Assembly (NCBI RefSeq): GCF_005298075.1
Contig: NZ_SZZH01000001.1
Coordinates: forward strand, 1,860,001-1,924,000
Length of the DNA: 64,000 bases
Reading direction: 5' to 3'
Source: Nakamurella flava
GTDB taxonomy: Bacteria > Actinomycetota > Actinomycetes > Mycobacteriales > Nakamurellaceae
Under the pieces are notes generated by a model. The model did no database searches. It had not been told where the DNA came from and saw nothing but the letters and a program-made list of their open reading frames with translations. Positions 11,444-20,250 of this stretch are shown in pieces. Numbering within the stretch: the stretch's first letter is position 1; each line of letters opens with the position of its first letter. A program made the translations under genes and the position numbers.

Positions 11444-13087
11444 ATGACCAGCAACGATCGTTCCTCTCACCCGGATCCGGCGGACCCGCCGGAGTCGGCG
11501 GCGGACCCGGTCGAGCGGCTGGGCGCGCCCGCGGGCACCGTGGCGGGCGCGTCCCGTTCCAGCGATCCGATCGTCTGTTTCGACCTCCCCGGTCTGCCCG
11601 GGTCGGCACCCGGCGAGCCGGCCGCAACGGACCCCCGTCGCTGGTGGGTGCTGGCGGTGCTGGGCCTGGCCCAGCTGATGGTGGTGCTGGACGGCACGAT
11701 CGTGAACATCGCGTTGCCGTCGGCCCAGGCCGACCTCGGGTTCGGCGACCAGTACCGGCAGTGGGTGATCACCGCCTACGCGCTCGGGTTCGGCAGCCTG
11801 CTGCTGGTCGGTGGGCGACTGTCGGACCGGTTCGGTCGCCGGGAGATGTTCCTCGTCGGGCTGGTCGGTTTCGCGGTGGCCTCGGCGGTCGGCGGTACGG
11901 CCACCACCATCGGCCAGCTGCTCGTCGCCCGGGCCGTGCAGGGCGTCTTCGGGGCCCTGCTGGCCCCCGCGGTGCTGTCCGCACTGACCACGACGTTCCC
12001 CGATGTCAGGGAGCGCGGGCGGGCGTTCGGGGTGTTCGGCGCGGTGGCCGGCTCCGGCGCGGCGATCGGCCTGCTGCTGGGCGGGGCGCTGACCGAGTGG
12101 TTCTCCTGGCGCTGGTGCCTGTTCGTCAACCTGGGGTTCGCCGCCGTCGCGTTCGCCGGCGCCTGGGTGCTGCTCCCCCGCGGGCAGGAGCGCAATCGCA
12201 CGCCGATGGACTGGCCGGGGGTGGTCAGCGTCTGCCTGGGGCTGTTCGCGGTGGTCTACGGGTTCTCGTTGGCCGAGACGGACGGCTGGCTGGCCGCGCA
12301 GACCTTGTCGATGCTCGCCGCCGGGGTGGCGCTGCTGCTGGCGTTCGTGGTGGTCGAGAGCCGGTCTGGCCACCCGCTCCTGCCGCTGCGGGTGGTCGCC
12401 GATCGGGACCGCGGCGGGGCGATGCTGTCGATCTTCCTCACCGGGCTGGGCATGTTCGGGGTGTTTTTGTTCCTGACCTTCTACATGCAGCAGATCCTCG
12501 GCTTCTCGCCGGTCGTCAGCGGGGTCGGGTTCCTGCCGATGGCCGCGCTGATCGTGGTGACCTCGGCGGTCAGCGGCTCCCTGCTGGTCCCCCGGTACAG
12601 CCCCAAGCTGATGATGCCGATCGGGATGCTGGTCGCCGCCGCCGGGTTGATCCTCTTCACCCGCATCACGGTGGACGGCGAGTTCGTCACCCACGTGCTG
12701 CCGGCGTCGCTGGTCTTCGGCCTGGGACTCGGGCTGGTGTTCTCCTTCTCCACCAACGTGGCGACCCGGGGCATCCGACCGTCCGACGCCGGGGTGGGAT
12801 CAGCGATGGTCAACGTCGCCCAGCAGATCGGTGCGGCCATCGGCACGTCGCTGCTCAACACCGTCGCCGCGAACGCCACCATCGCCTGGCTGACCGACCA
12901 CCGACCAGGCCCCGACGCCACCGCCGCCCAGGCCGCGCGACTCCAGGCGGAGGCCGCGGTCAGCGGCTACAGCACCGCGTTCTGGGTGTCGGCCGCCGTC
13001 TTCGCGGGCGGGGCGCTGCTGACTGGTCTGCTGCTGCGCCCCGGCGTCGTCACCCCCGACCCGGACGTCCCGACCGCGGTCGGCTGA
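11444..13087 (+). CDS. MFS drug exporter, DHA2 (EmrB/QacA) family
   Basis: This 547-residue transporter has about 65 disordered Pro/Asp-rich residues, then 14 predicted membrane helices beginning at RWWVLAVLGLAQLMVVLDGT. The first helix contains the D-x-T-I-V-N-x-A-L-P pattern of DHA2 pumps, and the loop GRLSDRFGRREMF is the MFS motif A. GGAGG precedes the ATG. Members expel lipophilic drugs by proton antiport. There is no adjacent TetR or MarR regulator, so the substrate is open. Confidence 0.92.
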   Translation: MTSNDRSSHPDPADPPESAADPVERLGAPAGTVAGASRSSDPIVCFDLPGLPGSAPGEPAATDPRRWWVLAVLGLAQLMVVLDGTIVNIALPSAQADLGFGDQYRQWVITAYALGFGSLLLVGGRLSDRFGRREMFLVGLVGFAVASAVGGTATTIGQLLVARAVQGVFGALLAPAVLSALTTTFPDVRERGRAFGVFGAVAGSGAAIGLLLGGALTEWFSWRWCLFVNLGFAAVAFAGAWVLLPRGQERNRTPMDWPGVVSVCLGLFAVVYGFSLAETDGWLAAQTLSMLAAGVALLLAFVVVESRSGHPLLPLRVVADRDRGGAMLSIFLTGLGMFGVFLFLTFYMQQILGFSPVVSGVGFLPMAALIVVTSAVSGSLLVPRYSPKLMMPIGMLVAAAGLILFTRITVDGEFVTHVLPASLVFGLGLGLVFSFSTNVATRGIRPSDAGVGSAMVNVAQQIGAAIGTSLLNTVAANATIAWLTDHRPGPDATAAQAARLQAEAAVSGYSTAFWVSAAVFAGGALLTGLLLRPGVVTPDPDVPTAVG

Positions 13088-13099
13088 GCAGCCACCCGA

Positions 13100-14191
13100 T
13101 CAGCACGCCGTCAACGGCACCCGGGGCGGCACGGTCGGACGGGAGCGGACGGCGATCGCCGTGCCGTCCCGACGAGCGGACCGGCGCACGGCCAGCACGG
13201 TCTCCAGGACGTGCGCGGCGATGCCCGGGTCGGCCTGCGCCGGACGGCCGGTCGCGATGGCGTCCGCCAGGTCCAGCACCCCGGAACCGCGGGCGGCGTC
13301 CACCGCCCCGGCCCGGTCCGGCAGGTCGGTCCACTGCCGCTCCCCCAGGCGGCGCAACCGCACCGTGCCGGCGAAGTGGTTGGGGTCGGGTACCGCGATG
13401 GAGCCTCTCGTGCCGTGGATCTCGATCGGTGGCGCCAGTGTGCCCACGCCGTCGAAACTGATGGTGACGGTGCTGACCGCGCCGCCGGCGTGGCGCAGCA
13501 GCGCCGTCTCGTGGGTGTCCACCTCGACCCCGAATTCGTCGCCGGCCCGCGGACCTCGCCCGATGCGCCGCACCGGCCGTGGTCGGGTGCCGATCCCGTT
13601 GACGGTCGCCACCGGTCCGAGCAGATGCACCAGCGCGGTGAGGTAGTAGGGCCCCATGTCGAGCAACGGTCCGCCACCAGCCCGGTAGAAGAACTCCGGA
13701 TGGTGGTGCCAGCGCTCGTGTCCCGGAGTGACCATGACGGCGTGGGCGGACACCGGGGTCCCGATGAGCCCGTCCGCCACGGCGGCCCGGGCCGTCTGCA
13801 GACCGGTGCCGAGCACGGTGTCCGGAGCACAGGCCAGCCGGTGGCCGGGACCGGCCAGGGCCGGGAGGTCGACGGCGTCGGCCGCGGAGATGCCCAGCGG
13901 TTTTTCGCTGAACACGTGACGTCCGGCCCGCAGGCCGGCGCGCGTGATCGCGGCATGCTCCGACGGCACGGTGAGGTTGAGCAGCAGGTCGACGTCGGCG
14001 GCGGCAAGGACTGCGGACAACGTGGCGACACGCGCGCCGGGCAGGCGGTCGGCCAGCGCGGCGGCCCGGTCCGCGCGACGGTCGACCACGGCGACGAACC
14101 GCACCTGCGGGCGGCCGGCCAGCGTGGCCACGTACTGCTCGCTGACGGCTCCGGCTCCGACGACGGCGGTGCGCAACGGACGAACGGTCAC
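13100..14191 (-). CDS. Gfo/Idh/MocA-family sugar dehydrogenase (ThuB-like by context)
   Basis: The product is a 363-residue NAD(P)-dependent oxidoreductase with an N-terminal Rossmann motif AVVGAGAVSEQY, the family motif FSEKPLG near the nicotinamide site and a C-terminal alpha/beta domain. The GTG at 14191 is chosen because GTGA overlaps the stop of the ThuA-like gene. A much longer upstream frame is only an overlap artefact. In rhizobia ThuAB convert disaccharides to 3-keto forms, so a similar role is plausible here but not shown. Confidence 0.9.
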   Translation of the reverse strand: MTVRPLRTAVVGAGAVSEQYVATLAGRPQVRFVAVVDRRADRAAALADRLPGARVATLSAVLAAADVDLLLNLTVPSEHAAITRAGLRAGRHVFSEKPLGISAADAVDLPALAGPGHRLACAPDTVLGTGLQTARAAVADGLIGTPVSAHAVMVTPGHERWHHHPEFFYRAGGGPLLDMGPYYLTALVHLLGPVATVNGIGTRPRPVRRIGRGPRAGDEFGVEVDTHETALLRHAGGAVSTVTISFDGVGTLAPPIEIHGTRGSIAVPDPNHFAGTVRLRRLGERQWTDLPDRAGAVDAARGSGVLDLADAIATGRPAQADPGIAAHVLETVLAVRRSARRDGTAIAVRSRPTVPPRVPLTAC

Positions 14192-14850
14192 CGGGCCGCC
14201 CAACGCAACCCGCGCTGTACGACGGCCCGGGTGACCGGGTGGTCGAGGTCCTCCGGGGAGTGCCCGAGGGTGCAGACGAAAACCCTTCCGTGGCCCCAGT
14301 TCCTGGTCCAGACGGCCGGACAGGTCACCGGCCGGTCCCACTGCTCCCCCGGCGCGATCGTGGTGGTGGCCAGCACGTCGTTGTAATCGTCGGCCAACAC
14401 CCAGTACTGCTCGGTGTGCACGGCGAACGAGGACGGCAGGCCGGCGACGATCGGATGGTCGGCCCGTTCGGGAACCAGTTCGATCCGGTGGTCGACATGG
14501 CCGCCGGGGTGGGCGACGAACTGGCCGCCGACCATCTGCAGGTACTCGGGCCGGGAGCGGAACGCATCGACGACACCGCCGTGCCAGCCACCGAACCCGA
14601 CGCCGCTCGCGACCGCACCGGTCAACCCCGCGCAGTGCTCGGCCGACATCCGGCCCAGCGTCCAACACTGCACGATCACCGAGAGGTCCTGCAGGCGAGC
14701 GGCATCGAGGTAGACGTCGAGGTCGTCGGCGATCTCCACCGAGTGGCCGGCGTCGCGCAGCACGGGTACGACCAGGTCCGTCGTCTCCTCCGGCGCATGA
14801 CCCGGCCAACCACCTCGGACGACCAGCGCCCGGCGTCGTGGTGCGGTCAC
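14188..14850 (-). CDS. ThuA-like domain protein
   Basis: This protein of about 220 residues belongs to the ThuA family, a glutamine-amidotransferase-like fold. It shows GGWPGHAPEETTD near the start, GVGFGGWHGG (the nucleophile-elbow region), and AVWTRNWGHGRVFVCTLGHS near the end. The GTG at 14850 has GGAGGA with ideal spacing; an in-frame ATG at 14871 is the alternative. It forms an operon with the downstream dehydrogenase and diverges from a LacI regulator across a palindromic operator. The family is linked to trehalose and sucrose use. Confidence 0.85.
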   Translation of the reverse strand: MTAPRRRALVVRGGWPGHAPEETTDLVVPVLRDAGHSVEIADDLDVYLDAARLQDLSVIVQCWTLGRMSAEHCAGLTGAVASGVGFGGWHGGVVDAFRSRPEYLQMVGGQFVAHPGGHVDHRIELVPERADHPIVAGLPSSFAVHTEQYWVLADDYNDVLATTTIAPGEQWDRPVTCPAVWTRNWGHGRVFVCTLGHSPEDLDHPVTRAVVQRGLRWAAR

Positions 14851-14939
14851 GGCGTCCTCCCGGCTCGGCAATGCGTGGACTGGGTCCCCGCTCAGCGGAC
14901 TCGGACGGGGTTGCGGCCCACCTCACACGAGATCGGATA

Positions 14940-14949
14940 GTTGCGCAAC
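14940..14949. promoter_or_regulatory. Candidate LacI operator, GTTGCGCAAC
   Basis: This perfect 10-bp palindrome lies between the divergent thuA-like and lacI genes, 27 bp before the regulator start. The core TTGCGCAACA recurs exactly upstream of the sugar ABC operon at 16304. It is typical of LacI-family sites in having a central CG. Confidence 0.7.
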
Positions 14950-14975
14950 ACTTACGAGCCCGCGATGATCAGCCG

Positions 14976-16010
14976 GTGTCCACGCCCGCCCGTCGCCGTC
15001 GGTCCGGTTCCCCGACCCTGGCGGCCATCGCCGCCGAGGCGGGCGTCGCCGTGCCCACCGTGTCCAAGGTGCTCAACGGCCGCAGCGACGTCTCGGAGAC
15101 CACGCGTTCCCGGGTCACCGAGCTGTTGCGGTCGGCCGGCTACCCCTTCCCCGAGCCCGAGACCGCCCCGCGGACCCCGGGTCTGGTCGACCTGGTGGTT
15201 CCGGGCATCGAGGGCTCGTGGGCCACCTCGATGCTCGCCGGCGTCGAGGAGATCGTCTCCGAGTCCGGCCGGGACGTGGTGCTGACCGTGGCGCACGGCC
15301 GCCCCGACTCGCCGGACTGGGTCGACCGCTTGATCGCGCGGCGCAGCCGGGGCGCGGTGCTGGCCCTGGTGACGCCGACGGCGGCGGAGATCCGCCGGCT
15401 CCGGGCGGCCGAGATCGCCGTGGTGCTCCTGGATCCGGGGGCCGATCCCACCCCGGGGATCGCGACCGTCGGCGCGACCAATTGGGCCGGCGGGTACAGC
15501 GCGACCGAGTTCCTGCTCGGCCTCGGGCATCGGCGGATCGGCGTGATCGGCGGCCTGAGCAGTCACCTGTACAGCCAGGCCCGGCTGGACGGGTACCGGT
15601 CGGCCCTGGCCGCGGCCGGCGAGCGCATCGCCCCCGAGCTGGTCCGGGATGCCGATTGGACCCGGACCGGGGCGTTCGCCCAGGCCACCCGGTTGCTCGC
15701 GCTGCGTCGCCCGCCGACCGCGATCTTCGCCTGTTCCGACCGGATGGCCCTGGGGGTCTACGAGGCCGCGGCGGCCCGCGGTCTGAGCATCCCGGACGAC
15801 CTCTCGGTGGTCGGCTTCGACGACCTGCCCGAGGCCCGCTGGATCACCCCGGCGCTGACCACGGTGCGCCAGCCGGTCCGTGAGATGGGTGCCACCGCAG
15901 CCAGTGTGCTGCTCCGGTTGATGGCCGGCCAGACCGCGTCCAGCCAGCGTCTGGAGCTGTCCACCGTCCTGGTGGAACGGGCCAGTACCGGTCCGGCGCC
16001 GGCGCGCTGA
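14976..16010 (+). CDS. LacI-family transcriptional regulator
   Basis: This 344-residue repressor has an N-terminal helix-turn-helix TLAAIAAEAGVAVPTVSKVL, the hinge helix region, and a periplasmic-binding-like effector domain with ACSDRMALGVYEAA and DLSVVGFDDLPEARWITP. The GTG at 14976 gives the normal family length and places the HTH at the N-terminus. No clear ribosome site is visible. It sits between the two sugar gene groups and should repress both through the TTGCGCAAC sites, with a sugar as inducer. Confidence 0.94.
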   Translation: MSTPARRRRSGSPTLAAIAAEAGVAVPTVSKVLNGRSDVSETTRSRVTELLRSAGYPFPEPETAPRTPGLVDLVVPGIEGSWATSMLAGVEEIVSESGRDVVLTVAHGRPDSPDWVDRLIARRSRGAVLALVTPTAAEIRRLRAAEIAVVLLDPGADPTPGIATVGATNWAGGYSATEFLLGLGHRRIGVIGGLSSHLYSQARLDGYRSALAAAGERIAPELVRDADWTRTGAFAQATRLLALRRPPTAIFACSDRMALGVYEAAAARGLSIPDDLSVVGFDDLPEARWITPALTTVRQPVREMGATAASVLLRLMAGQTASSQRLELSTVLVERASTGPAPAR

Positions 16011-16303
16011 AGGCGCGCAGAACCGCAGAAGTCGGCGGTCCGGGCGCCATCGCCGCGGGCCAGGCGAATGCCTCCGGTGTGCCGGAATGTCGAAAGTTTC
16101 GACCCGCCGCCGCGTCAGCGCCGTGACGACCGGGTCCGGCCGACCATCCGTCTGGCCGGCCGGGTCGGGAGGGCCAGCAGCGCGTGACCCCGGGCCCGCC
16201 GTATTCGCCCGCTGCGCCAGTCGTCTCCGCGCTTCGTCCCGTCCCCGCGGCCATCCCGGCCTGCCGTAGTTCGGCGGTCACATCCCGATCACGCTTCGAA
16301 ATA

Positions 16304-16313
16304 TTGCGCAACA
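16304..16313. promoter_or_regulatory. Second candidate LacI operator, TTGCGCAACA
   Basis: This copy is identical over ten bases to the site between the divergent regulator and ThuA genes, and contains the 8-bp palindrome TTGCGCAA. It lies seven bases upstream of a -35-like TTGACG, a usual place for repression or for looping with the first site 1.36 kb away. Confidence 0.7.
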
Positions 16314-16317
16314 TTGC

Positions 16318-16347
16318 TTGACGCCGAGCGCTCGCGCCCCCCATAGT
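16318..16347 (+). promoter_or_regulatory. Predicted promoter of the sugar ABC operon
   Basis: TTGACG at 16318-16323 and CATAGT at 16342-16347 are 18 bp apart, a sigma-A/HrdB-like arrangement about 78 bp before the ATPase start. Confidence 0.55.
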
Positions 16348-16424
16348 CGTCCGCATCACACCGGGCGCCGCCGTCGCCGTCCCTCACCGGAGCAGGCGGG
16401 TGCCCTCGGCGCGAGAGGCGCAGC

Positions 16425-17987
16425 ATGACCGACCCGACACCCCCGGCCCCCGCCGGTGAACCCCTGCTGGCGATGCACGGCATCGTCAAGCAGTTCGCCG
16501 GTGTGCGCGCGCTGGACGACGTGTCGCTCCAGGTGCGGGCGGGCGAGGTGCACTGCCTGCTCGGCCAGAACGGGGCCGGCAAGTCAACCCTCATCAAGGT
16601 CCTGGCCGGGGTGCACATACCGGACGCCGGTGAGCTGCTGTGGGACGAGCAGCCCGTACGGTTCTCCGGGCCGGCCGCCGCCGTCCGCGCCGGCATCGCG
16701 ACGATCTACCAGGAACTCGACCTGGTCGACGGCCTGTCGGTCGCCGAGAACGTCTATCTGGGACACGAACTCAGCACCGCCGGCTACAGCCGTCGACGGG
16801 CCACCACCGACGCCACCCGACGACTGCTCGTGCGGCTCGGCCACCCGGAGATCCACCCGGACACCGAGCTGCGCCTGCTGTCGATGGCGCAGAAGCAGGT
16901 GGTCTCGATGGCCCGGGCACTGAGCCACGACGTCCGGCTGATCGTGATGGACGAACCGTCCGCGGTGCTCGACCCGCACGAGGTGGAGAGCCTGTTCCGG
17001 CTGGTCGAGGACCTGCGGCGGGACGGCATCGCCGTCGTCTACATCTCCCACCGACTGGAGGAGATCCGCCGGATCGGCGACCGGATCACCGTCCTGAAGG
17101 ACGGCCGGGTGGTCGCCGCCGGGCTGGCCGCCCGGGACACCCCGACGGCCGAACTGATCGCGCTGATGACCGGACGGTCCATCGAGTACGTCTTCCCCGC
17201 CCGACCCGGGGTGCCGGGCGACGCACCGGAAGTGCTGTCGGTGCAGGGTCTCTCGCGGCGCGGCGAGTTCACCGACGTGAGCTTCGGCGTCCGGGCCGGC
17301 GAGATCGTCGGCTTCGCCGGACTGGTCGGGGCCGGCCGCAGCGAGGTCATCGAGACCGTCTTCGGGGCCCGCCGGGCCGACGCCGGCCGGGTACTGGTCG
17401 ACGGCCGGCCGGTTCGTCGCGGGTCGGTCCCGGCCGCCGTCGCGGCCGGGATGGGCCTGTGCCCGGAGGAGCGCAAGGCCCAGGGTCTGCTGCTGGACGA
17501 GTCGGTGTCGGTCAACATCGGCGCCGCCACGCTGCGGCGGACGTCCCGCTTCGGCTTCCTCGACCGCGCGCGTGAGCTGCGGCAGGCGCGCACCCAGATC
17601 GACGACCTGGAGATCCGCCCGAACGACCCGCGCCGCATCATCCGCACGCTGTCCGGGGGAAACCAGCAGAAGGCCGTCCTGGCGCGCTGGCTGGCCCGCG
17701 GCTGCCGGGTGCTGCTGCTGGACGAACCGACCCGCGGAGTCGACGTCGGCGCCCGCTCCGAGATCTACGCCGTCGTCCGGACGCTGGCCGATTCCGGGGT
17801 GGCCGTCGTGGTCGTCTCCAGTGAGGTCGAGGAGGTACTCGGGTTGGCCGACCGGGTGCTGGTGATGGCCGACGGCGCCGTCGTCCACGAGGGCCCGGCC
17901 ACCGACATCGACGAGCACGGCGTGCTCGATCTCGTCATGAAAGGGACTGCCGTGCAGGGAACTTCCTCGAAGGGGACGGCGGCATGA
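16425..17987 (+). CDS. Sugar ABC transporter ATPase with two ABC domains (RbsA/MglA family)
   Basis: The 520-residue tandem ATPase has a complete first domain (GQNGAGKSTLIK, Walker B IVMDEPSAVLD) and a second domain with the degenerate Walker A typical of this family (GLVGAGRSEV) but an intact signature LSGGNQQKAVLARWL and LLLDEPTRGVD. Fusing two ATPase domains in one chain is the rule for the CUT2 sugar transporters. It begins an operon of five genes, and its stop overlaps the permease ATG by four bases. Confidence 0.94.
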   Translation: MTDPTPPAPAGEPLLAMHGIVKQFAGVRALDDVSLQVRAGEVHCLLGQNGAGKSTLIKVLAGVHIPDAGELLWDEQPVRFSGPAAAVRAGIATIYQELDLVDGLSVAENVYLGHELSTAGYSRRRATTDATRRLLVRLGHPEIHPDTELRLLSMAQKQVVSMARALSHDVRLIVMDEPSAVLDPHEVESLFRLVEDLRRDGIAVVYISHRLEEIRRIGDRITVLKDGRVVAAGLAARDTPTAELIALMTGRSIEYVFPARPGVPGDAPEVLSVQGLSRRGEFTDVSFGVRAGEIVGFAGLVGAGRSEVIETVFGARRADAGRVLVDGRPVRRGSVPAAVAAGMGLCPEERKAQGLLLDESVSVNIGAATLRRTSRFGFLDRARELRQARTQIDDLEIRPNDPRRIIRTLSGGNQQKAVLARWLARGCRVLLLDEPTRGVDVGARSEIYAVVRTLADSGVAVVVVSSEVEEVLGLADRVLVMADGAVVHEGPATDIDEHGVLDLVMKGTAVQGTSSKGTAA

Positions 17988-19042
17988 AGACCGGAGTCCC
18001 GGCCGCGGCCGGCGCAGCCGCGACCGGACCGGAACTGTCGGGCATCGGCAGCGAGCCGCCGCCGGAGCCGCCGACCGCCCGGCGCACGAGCGTGCTGTCC
18101 GGTCCCCTGGGCCGCCATCTGGGCCTGGTCGCCGCACTGGTCGTGCTCTGCGTCATCGGTTTCCTGACCGCGGGCGACCGGTTCGGCGCCGGCTCCAACA
18201 TCCGCACCATCCTGACCCTGTCGGTGGTCATCGGGGTGCTCAGCATCGGCATGACGTTCGTGATCATCGGCGGCGGGATCGACCTGTCCATCGGTTCGCT
18301 CGTCGCGCTCTCGTCGGTCTGGGCCACCACCGTGGCCACCCAGTCGCTGTCCGGGTCGTGGTGGCCGATGGTGATGGTGGCCCTGCTGGTCGGGACCATC
18401 TGCGGCGTCGTCAACGGCCTGTTCATCGCCTACGGGCCCATCGTGCCATTCATCATGACGCTGGCGACCATGGCCGCGGCCAAGGGACTGGCCGAGGTCA
18501 TCTCGGCCAAGCGGACCCAGGTGATCCGCGACGACGGCTTCAAGAACTTCTTCAACGGCGACCTGTTCGGCGTCCCGGTGCAGATCCTGGTCTTCCTCGC
18601 CGTCGGCGTGATCGGCTGGGTGCTGTTGAATCGCACCACCTTCGGGCGCCGCACCTATGCCGTGGGCGGCAACCCGGAGGCGGCCCGGCTAGCCGGGATC
18701 GACGTCCGCCGACACACGGTCGGCCTCTACGCGCTGATGGGCCTGTGCTGCGGCATCGCCGCCGTGCTGATCGCCGCCCGTACCAACTCGGGCTCGTCCA
18801 ACCTGGGCCTGGGGTACGAACTCGACGCCATCGCCGCGGTGGTCATCGGCGGCACGCTGCTGACCGGTGGCCGCGGCACCATCGTCGGCACCGTCATCGG
18901 GGTGCTGATCTTCACGGTGCTGTCCAACGTCTTCACACTCAACAACCTGGACACCTCGACCCAGGCGGTGGCCAAGGGCGTGATCATCGTCGTCGCCGTG
19001 CTGCTCCAGCAGCGCCTGGCCCGCAGCTCGATCTCGCCCTGA
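17984..19042 (+). CDS. Sugar ABC transporter permease (RbsC-like)
   Basis: This 352-residue CUT2-type membrane permease has about 40 polar N-terminal residues, then eight to ten hydrophobic segments. The family motif GGGIDLSIGSLVALSS is near residues 89-104, and AVGGNPEAARLAGIDV is the cytoplasmic loop that contacts the ATPase. Together with the tandem ATPase and the following binding protein it forms a complete monosaccharide-type importer. Confidence 0.94.
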   Translation: MKTGVPAAAGAAATGPELSGIGSEPPPEPPTARRTSVLSGPLGRHLGLVAALVVLCVIGFLTAGDRFGAGSNIRTILTLSVVIGVLSIGMTFVIIGGGIDLSIGSLVALSSVWATTVATQSLSGSWWPMVMVALLVGTICGVVNGLFIAYGPIVPFIMTLATMAAAKGLAEVISAKRTQVIRDDGFKNFFNGDLFGVPVQILVFLAVGVIGWVLLNRTTFGRRTYAVGGNPEAARLAGIDVRRHTVGLYALMGLCCGIAAVLIAARTNSGSSNLGLGYELDAIAAVVIGGTLLTGGRGTIVGTVIGVLIFTVLSNVFTLNNLDTSTQAVAKGVIIVVAVLLQQRLARSSISP

Positions 19043-19146
19043 CCGCCGGCACTGCCGTCGGTCCGGTCACTCCCGTTCGCCGGGCCGTACCGCCGGCGTG
19101 CCCGCTTCCGCCCCTGTCCCCGACCCGGTCATCCCAAGGAGCGCCC

Positions 19147-20250
19147 ATGCCCACCTCCGAACCGCCACCGCCGGAACCCGTTGTGCGGCGCGGGATCCCC
19201 CGTCGCTCGTTCCTGTTCGCCGGGCTCGCCTTCGGCGGCACCGCCGTGCTGTCGGCCTGCGTGTCCAACGCCGCCCCCGAGAGTGCCGCCACCAGCACCG
19301 CCGGAACCACCGGGGCGGCCAGCAGCCCCGCCGCCAGCAACCCAGGAGGACAGATGGTCAGGATCGGTTTCTCGGCCCCGGCGGCGGATCACGGCTGGAT
19401 GGCCTCGATCACCGACCAGGCCCGCAAGGTCGTCGAGCAGTACTCCGACGTGCAGGCCAGCTTCGTCGAGGGCACCAACGACGTGAACCAGCAGATCTCC
19501 CAGGTCGAGACCCTGATCAACGACGGGGTGGACGCCATCGTGCTGCTGCCCTACGACGGCGCCCAGATGACCGACGTCGCCCGCAAGGCGATGGACGCCG
19601 GCATCGAGGTCGTCAACGTCGACCGCGTCTTCTCGTCTCCACTGTCGTACCGGACCTACATCGGCGGCGACAACTACGGGATGGGCGTCTCGGCCGGCAA
19701 CTTCGTCGGACAGCGGCTCAAGGACGCCGGAGCGGCCGACCCGGTCATCGCCGAGATCCAGGGCATCGCCAGCCTGCCGCTGACCGTCGACCGGTCCAAG
19801 GGCTTCGCGGACGCCCTGCAGACGTACGGGTTCTCCGTCACCAACCAGGTGTCGGCCGAGTTCACCGCCGACTCCGGTGAGGCGATCACCGCCAACCTGC
19901 TGCAGGCCGCGCCGAAGATTGACGCGATCTGGAACCACGACGACGACCAGGGGGTCGGCGTGCTCGCCGCCATCGAGGCCGCCGGCCGCAACGAATTCTT
20001 CATGGTCGGCGGGGCCGGCTCCGCCAACGTCATGCGCTCGATCAAGGACGACAACACCGTCCTGAAGGCCACGGTCATCTACCCGTCCACCCAGGCCGCG
20101 TCCGGCCTGGAGCTGGCCCGGTTGATCGTGCTGGAGAAGGGCCTGTCGGAGATCGAGGAGCTCGAGGTGCCCAAGAGCTTCACCCTGTACTCCGCCGTGG
20201 TCACCAAGGACAACGTCGACAGCTACCTGCCGTCGGCCTTCGAATCCTGA
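19147..20250 (+). CDS. Sugar ABC transporter substrate-binding lipoprotein (RbsB-like)
   Basis: This 367-residue receptor has a twin-arginine signal (RRSFLFAG) running into the lipobox LSAC near Cys38, an Ala/Ser-rich linker, and a Peripla_BP_4 domain with IGFSAPAADHGWMASITDQA and IVLLPYDGAQMTDVARKAMD segments. AAGGAG lies four bases before the ATG at 19147. Export by Tat suggests folding before translocation. Its last base is the first base of the next gene's ATG. Confidence 0.93.
   Translation: MPTSEPPPPEPVVRRGIPRRSFLFAGLAFGGTAVLSACVSNAAPESAATSTAGTTGAASSPAASNPGGQMVRIGFSAPAADHGWMASITDQARKVVEQYSDVQASFVEGTNDVNQQISQVETLINDGVDAIVLLPYDGAQMTDVARKAMDAGIEVVNVDRVFSSPLSYRTYIGGDNYGMGVSAGNFVGQRLKDAGAADPVIAEIQGIASLPLTVDRSKGFADALQTYGFSVTNQVSAEFTADSGEAITANLLQAAPKIDAIWNHDDDQGVGVLAAIEAAGRNEFFMVGGAGSANVMRSIKDDNTVLKATVIYPSTQAASGLELARLIVLEKGLSEIEELEVPKSFTLYSAVVTKDNVDSYLPSAFES

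Larger units (their letters stand above)
16011..16424 (+). other. Intergenic control region of the sugar ABC operon
   Basis: This 414-bp stretch has no supported gene. It contains the second copy of the LacI operator core and a promoter-like pair (16318-16347) in its last 125 bp. The first 280 bp show no feature I can name. Confidence 0.55.

Noticed and set aside
14192-14926. 608-residue frame upstream of the Gfo/Idh/MocA dehydrogenase
   Set aside because: The added 245 residues are the wrong frame of the ThuA-like gene. The Rossmann motif begins right after the GTG at 14191.
16584-18137. Long minus-strand frame opposite the sugar ATPase
   Set aside because: Shadow frame. The plus strand carries all the expected ATPase motifs in order.
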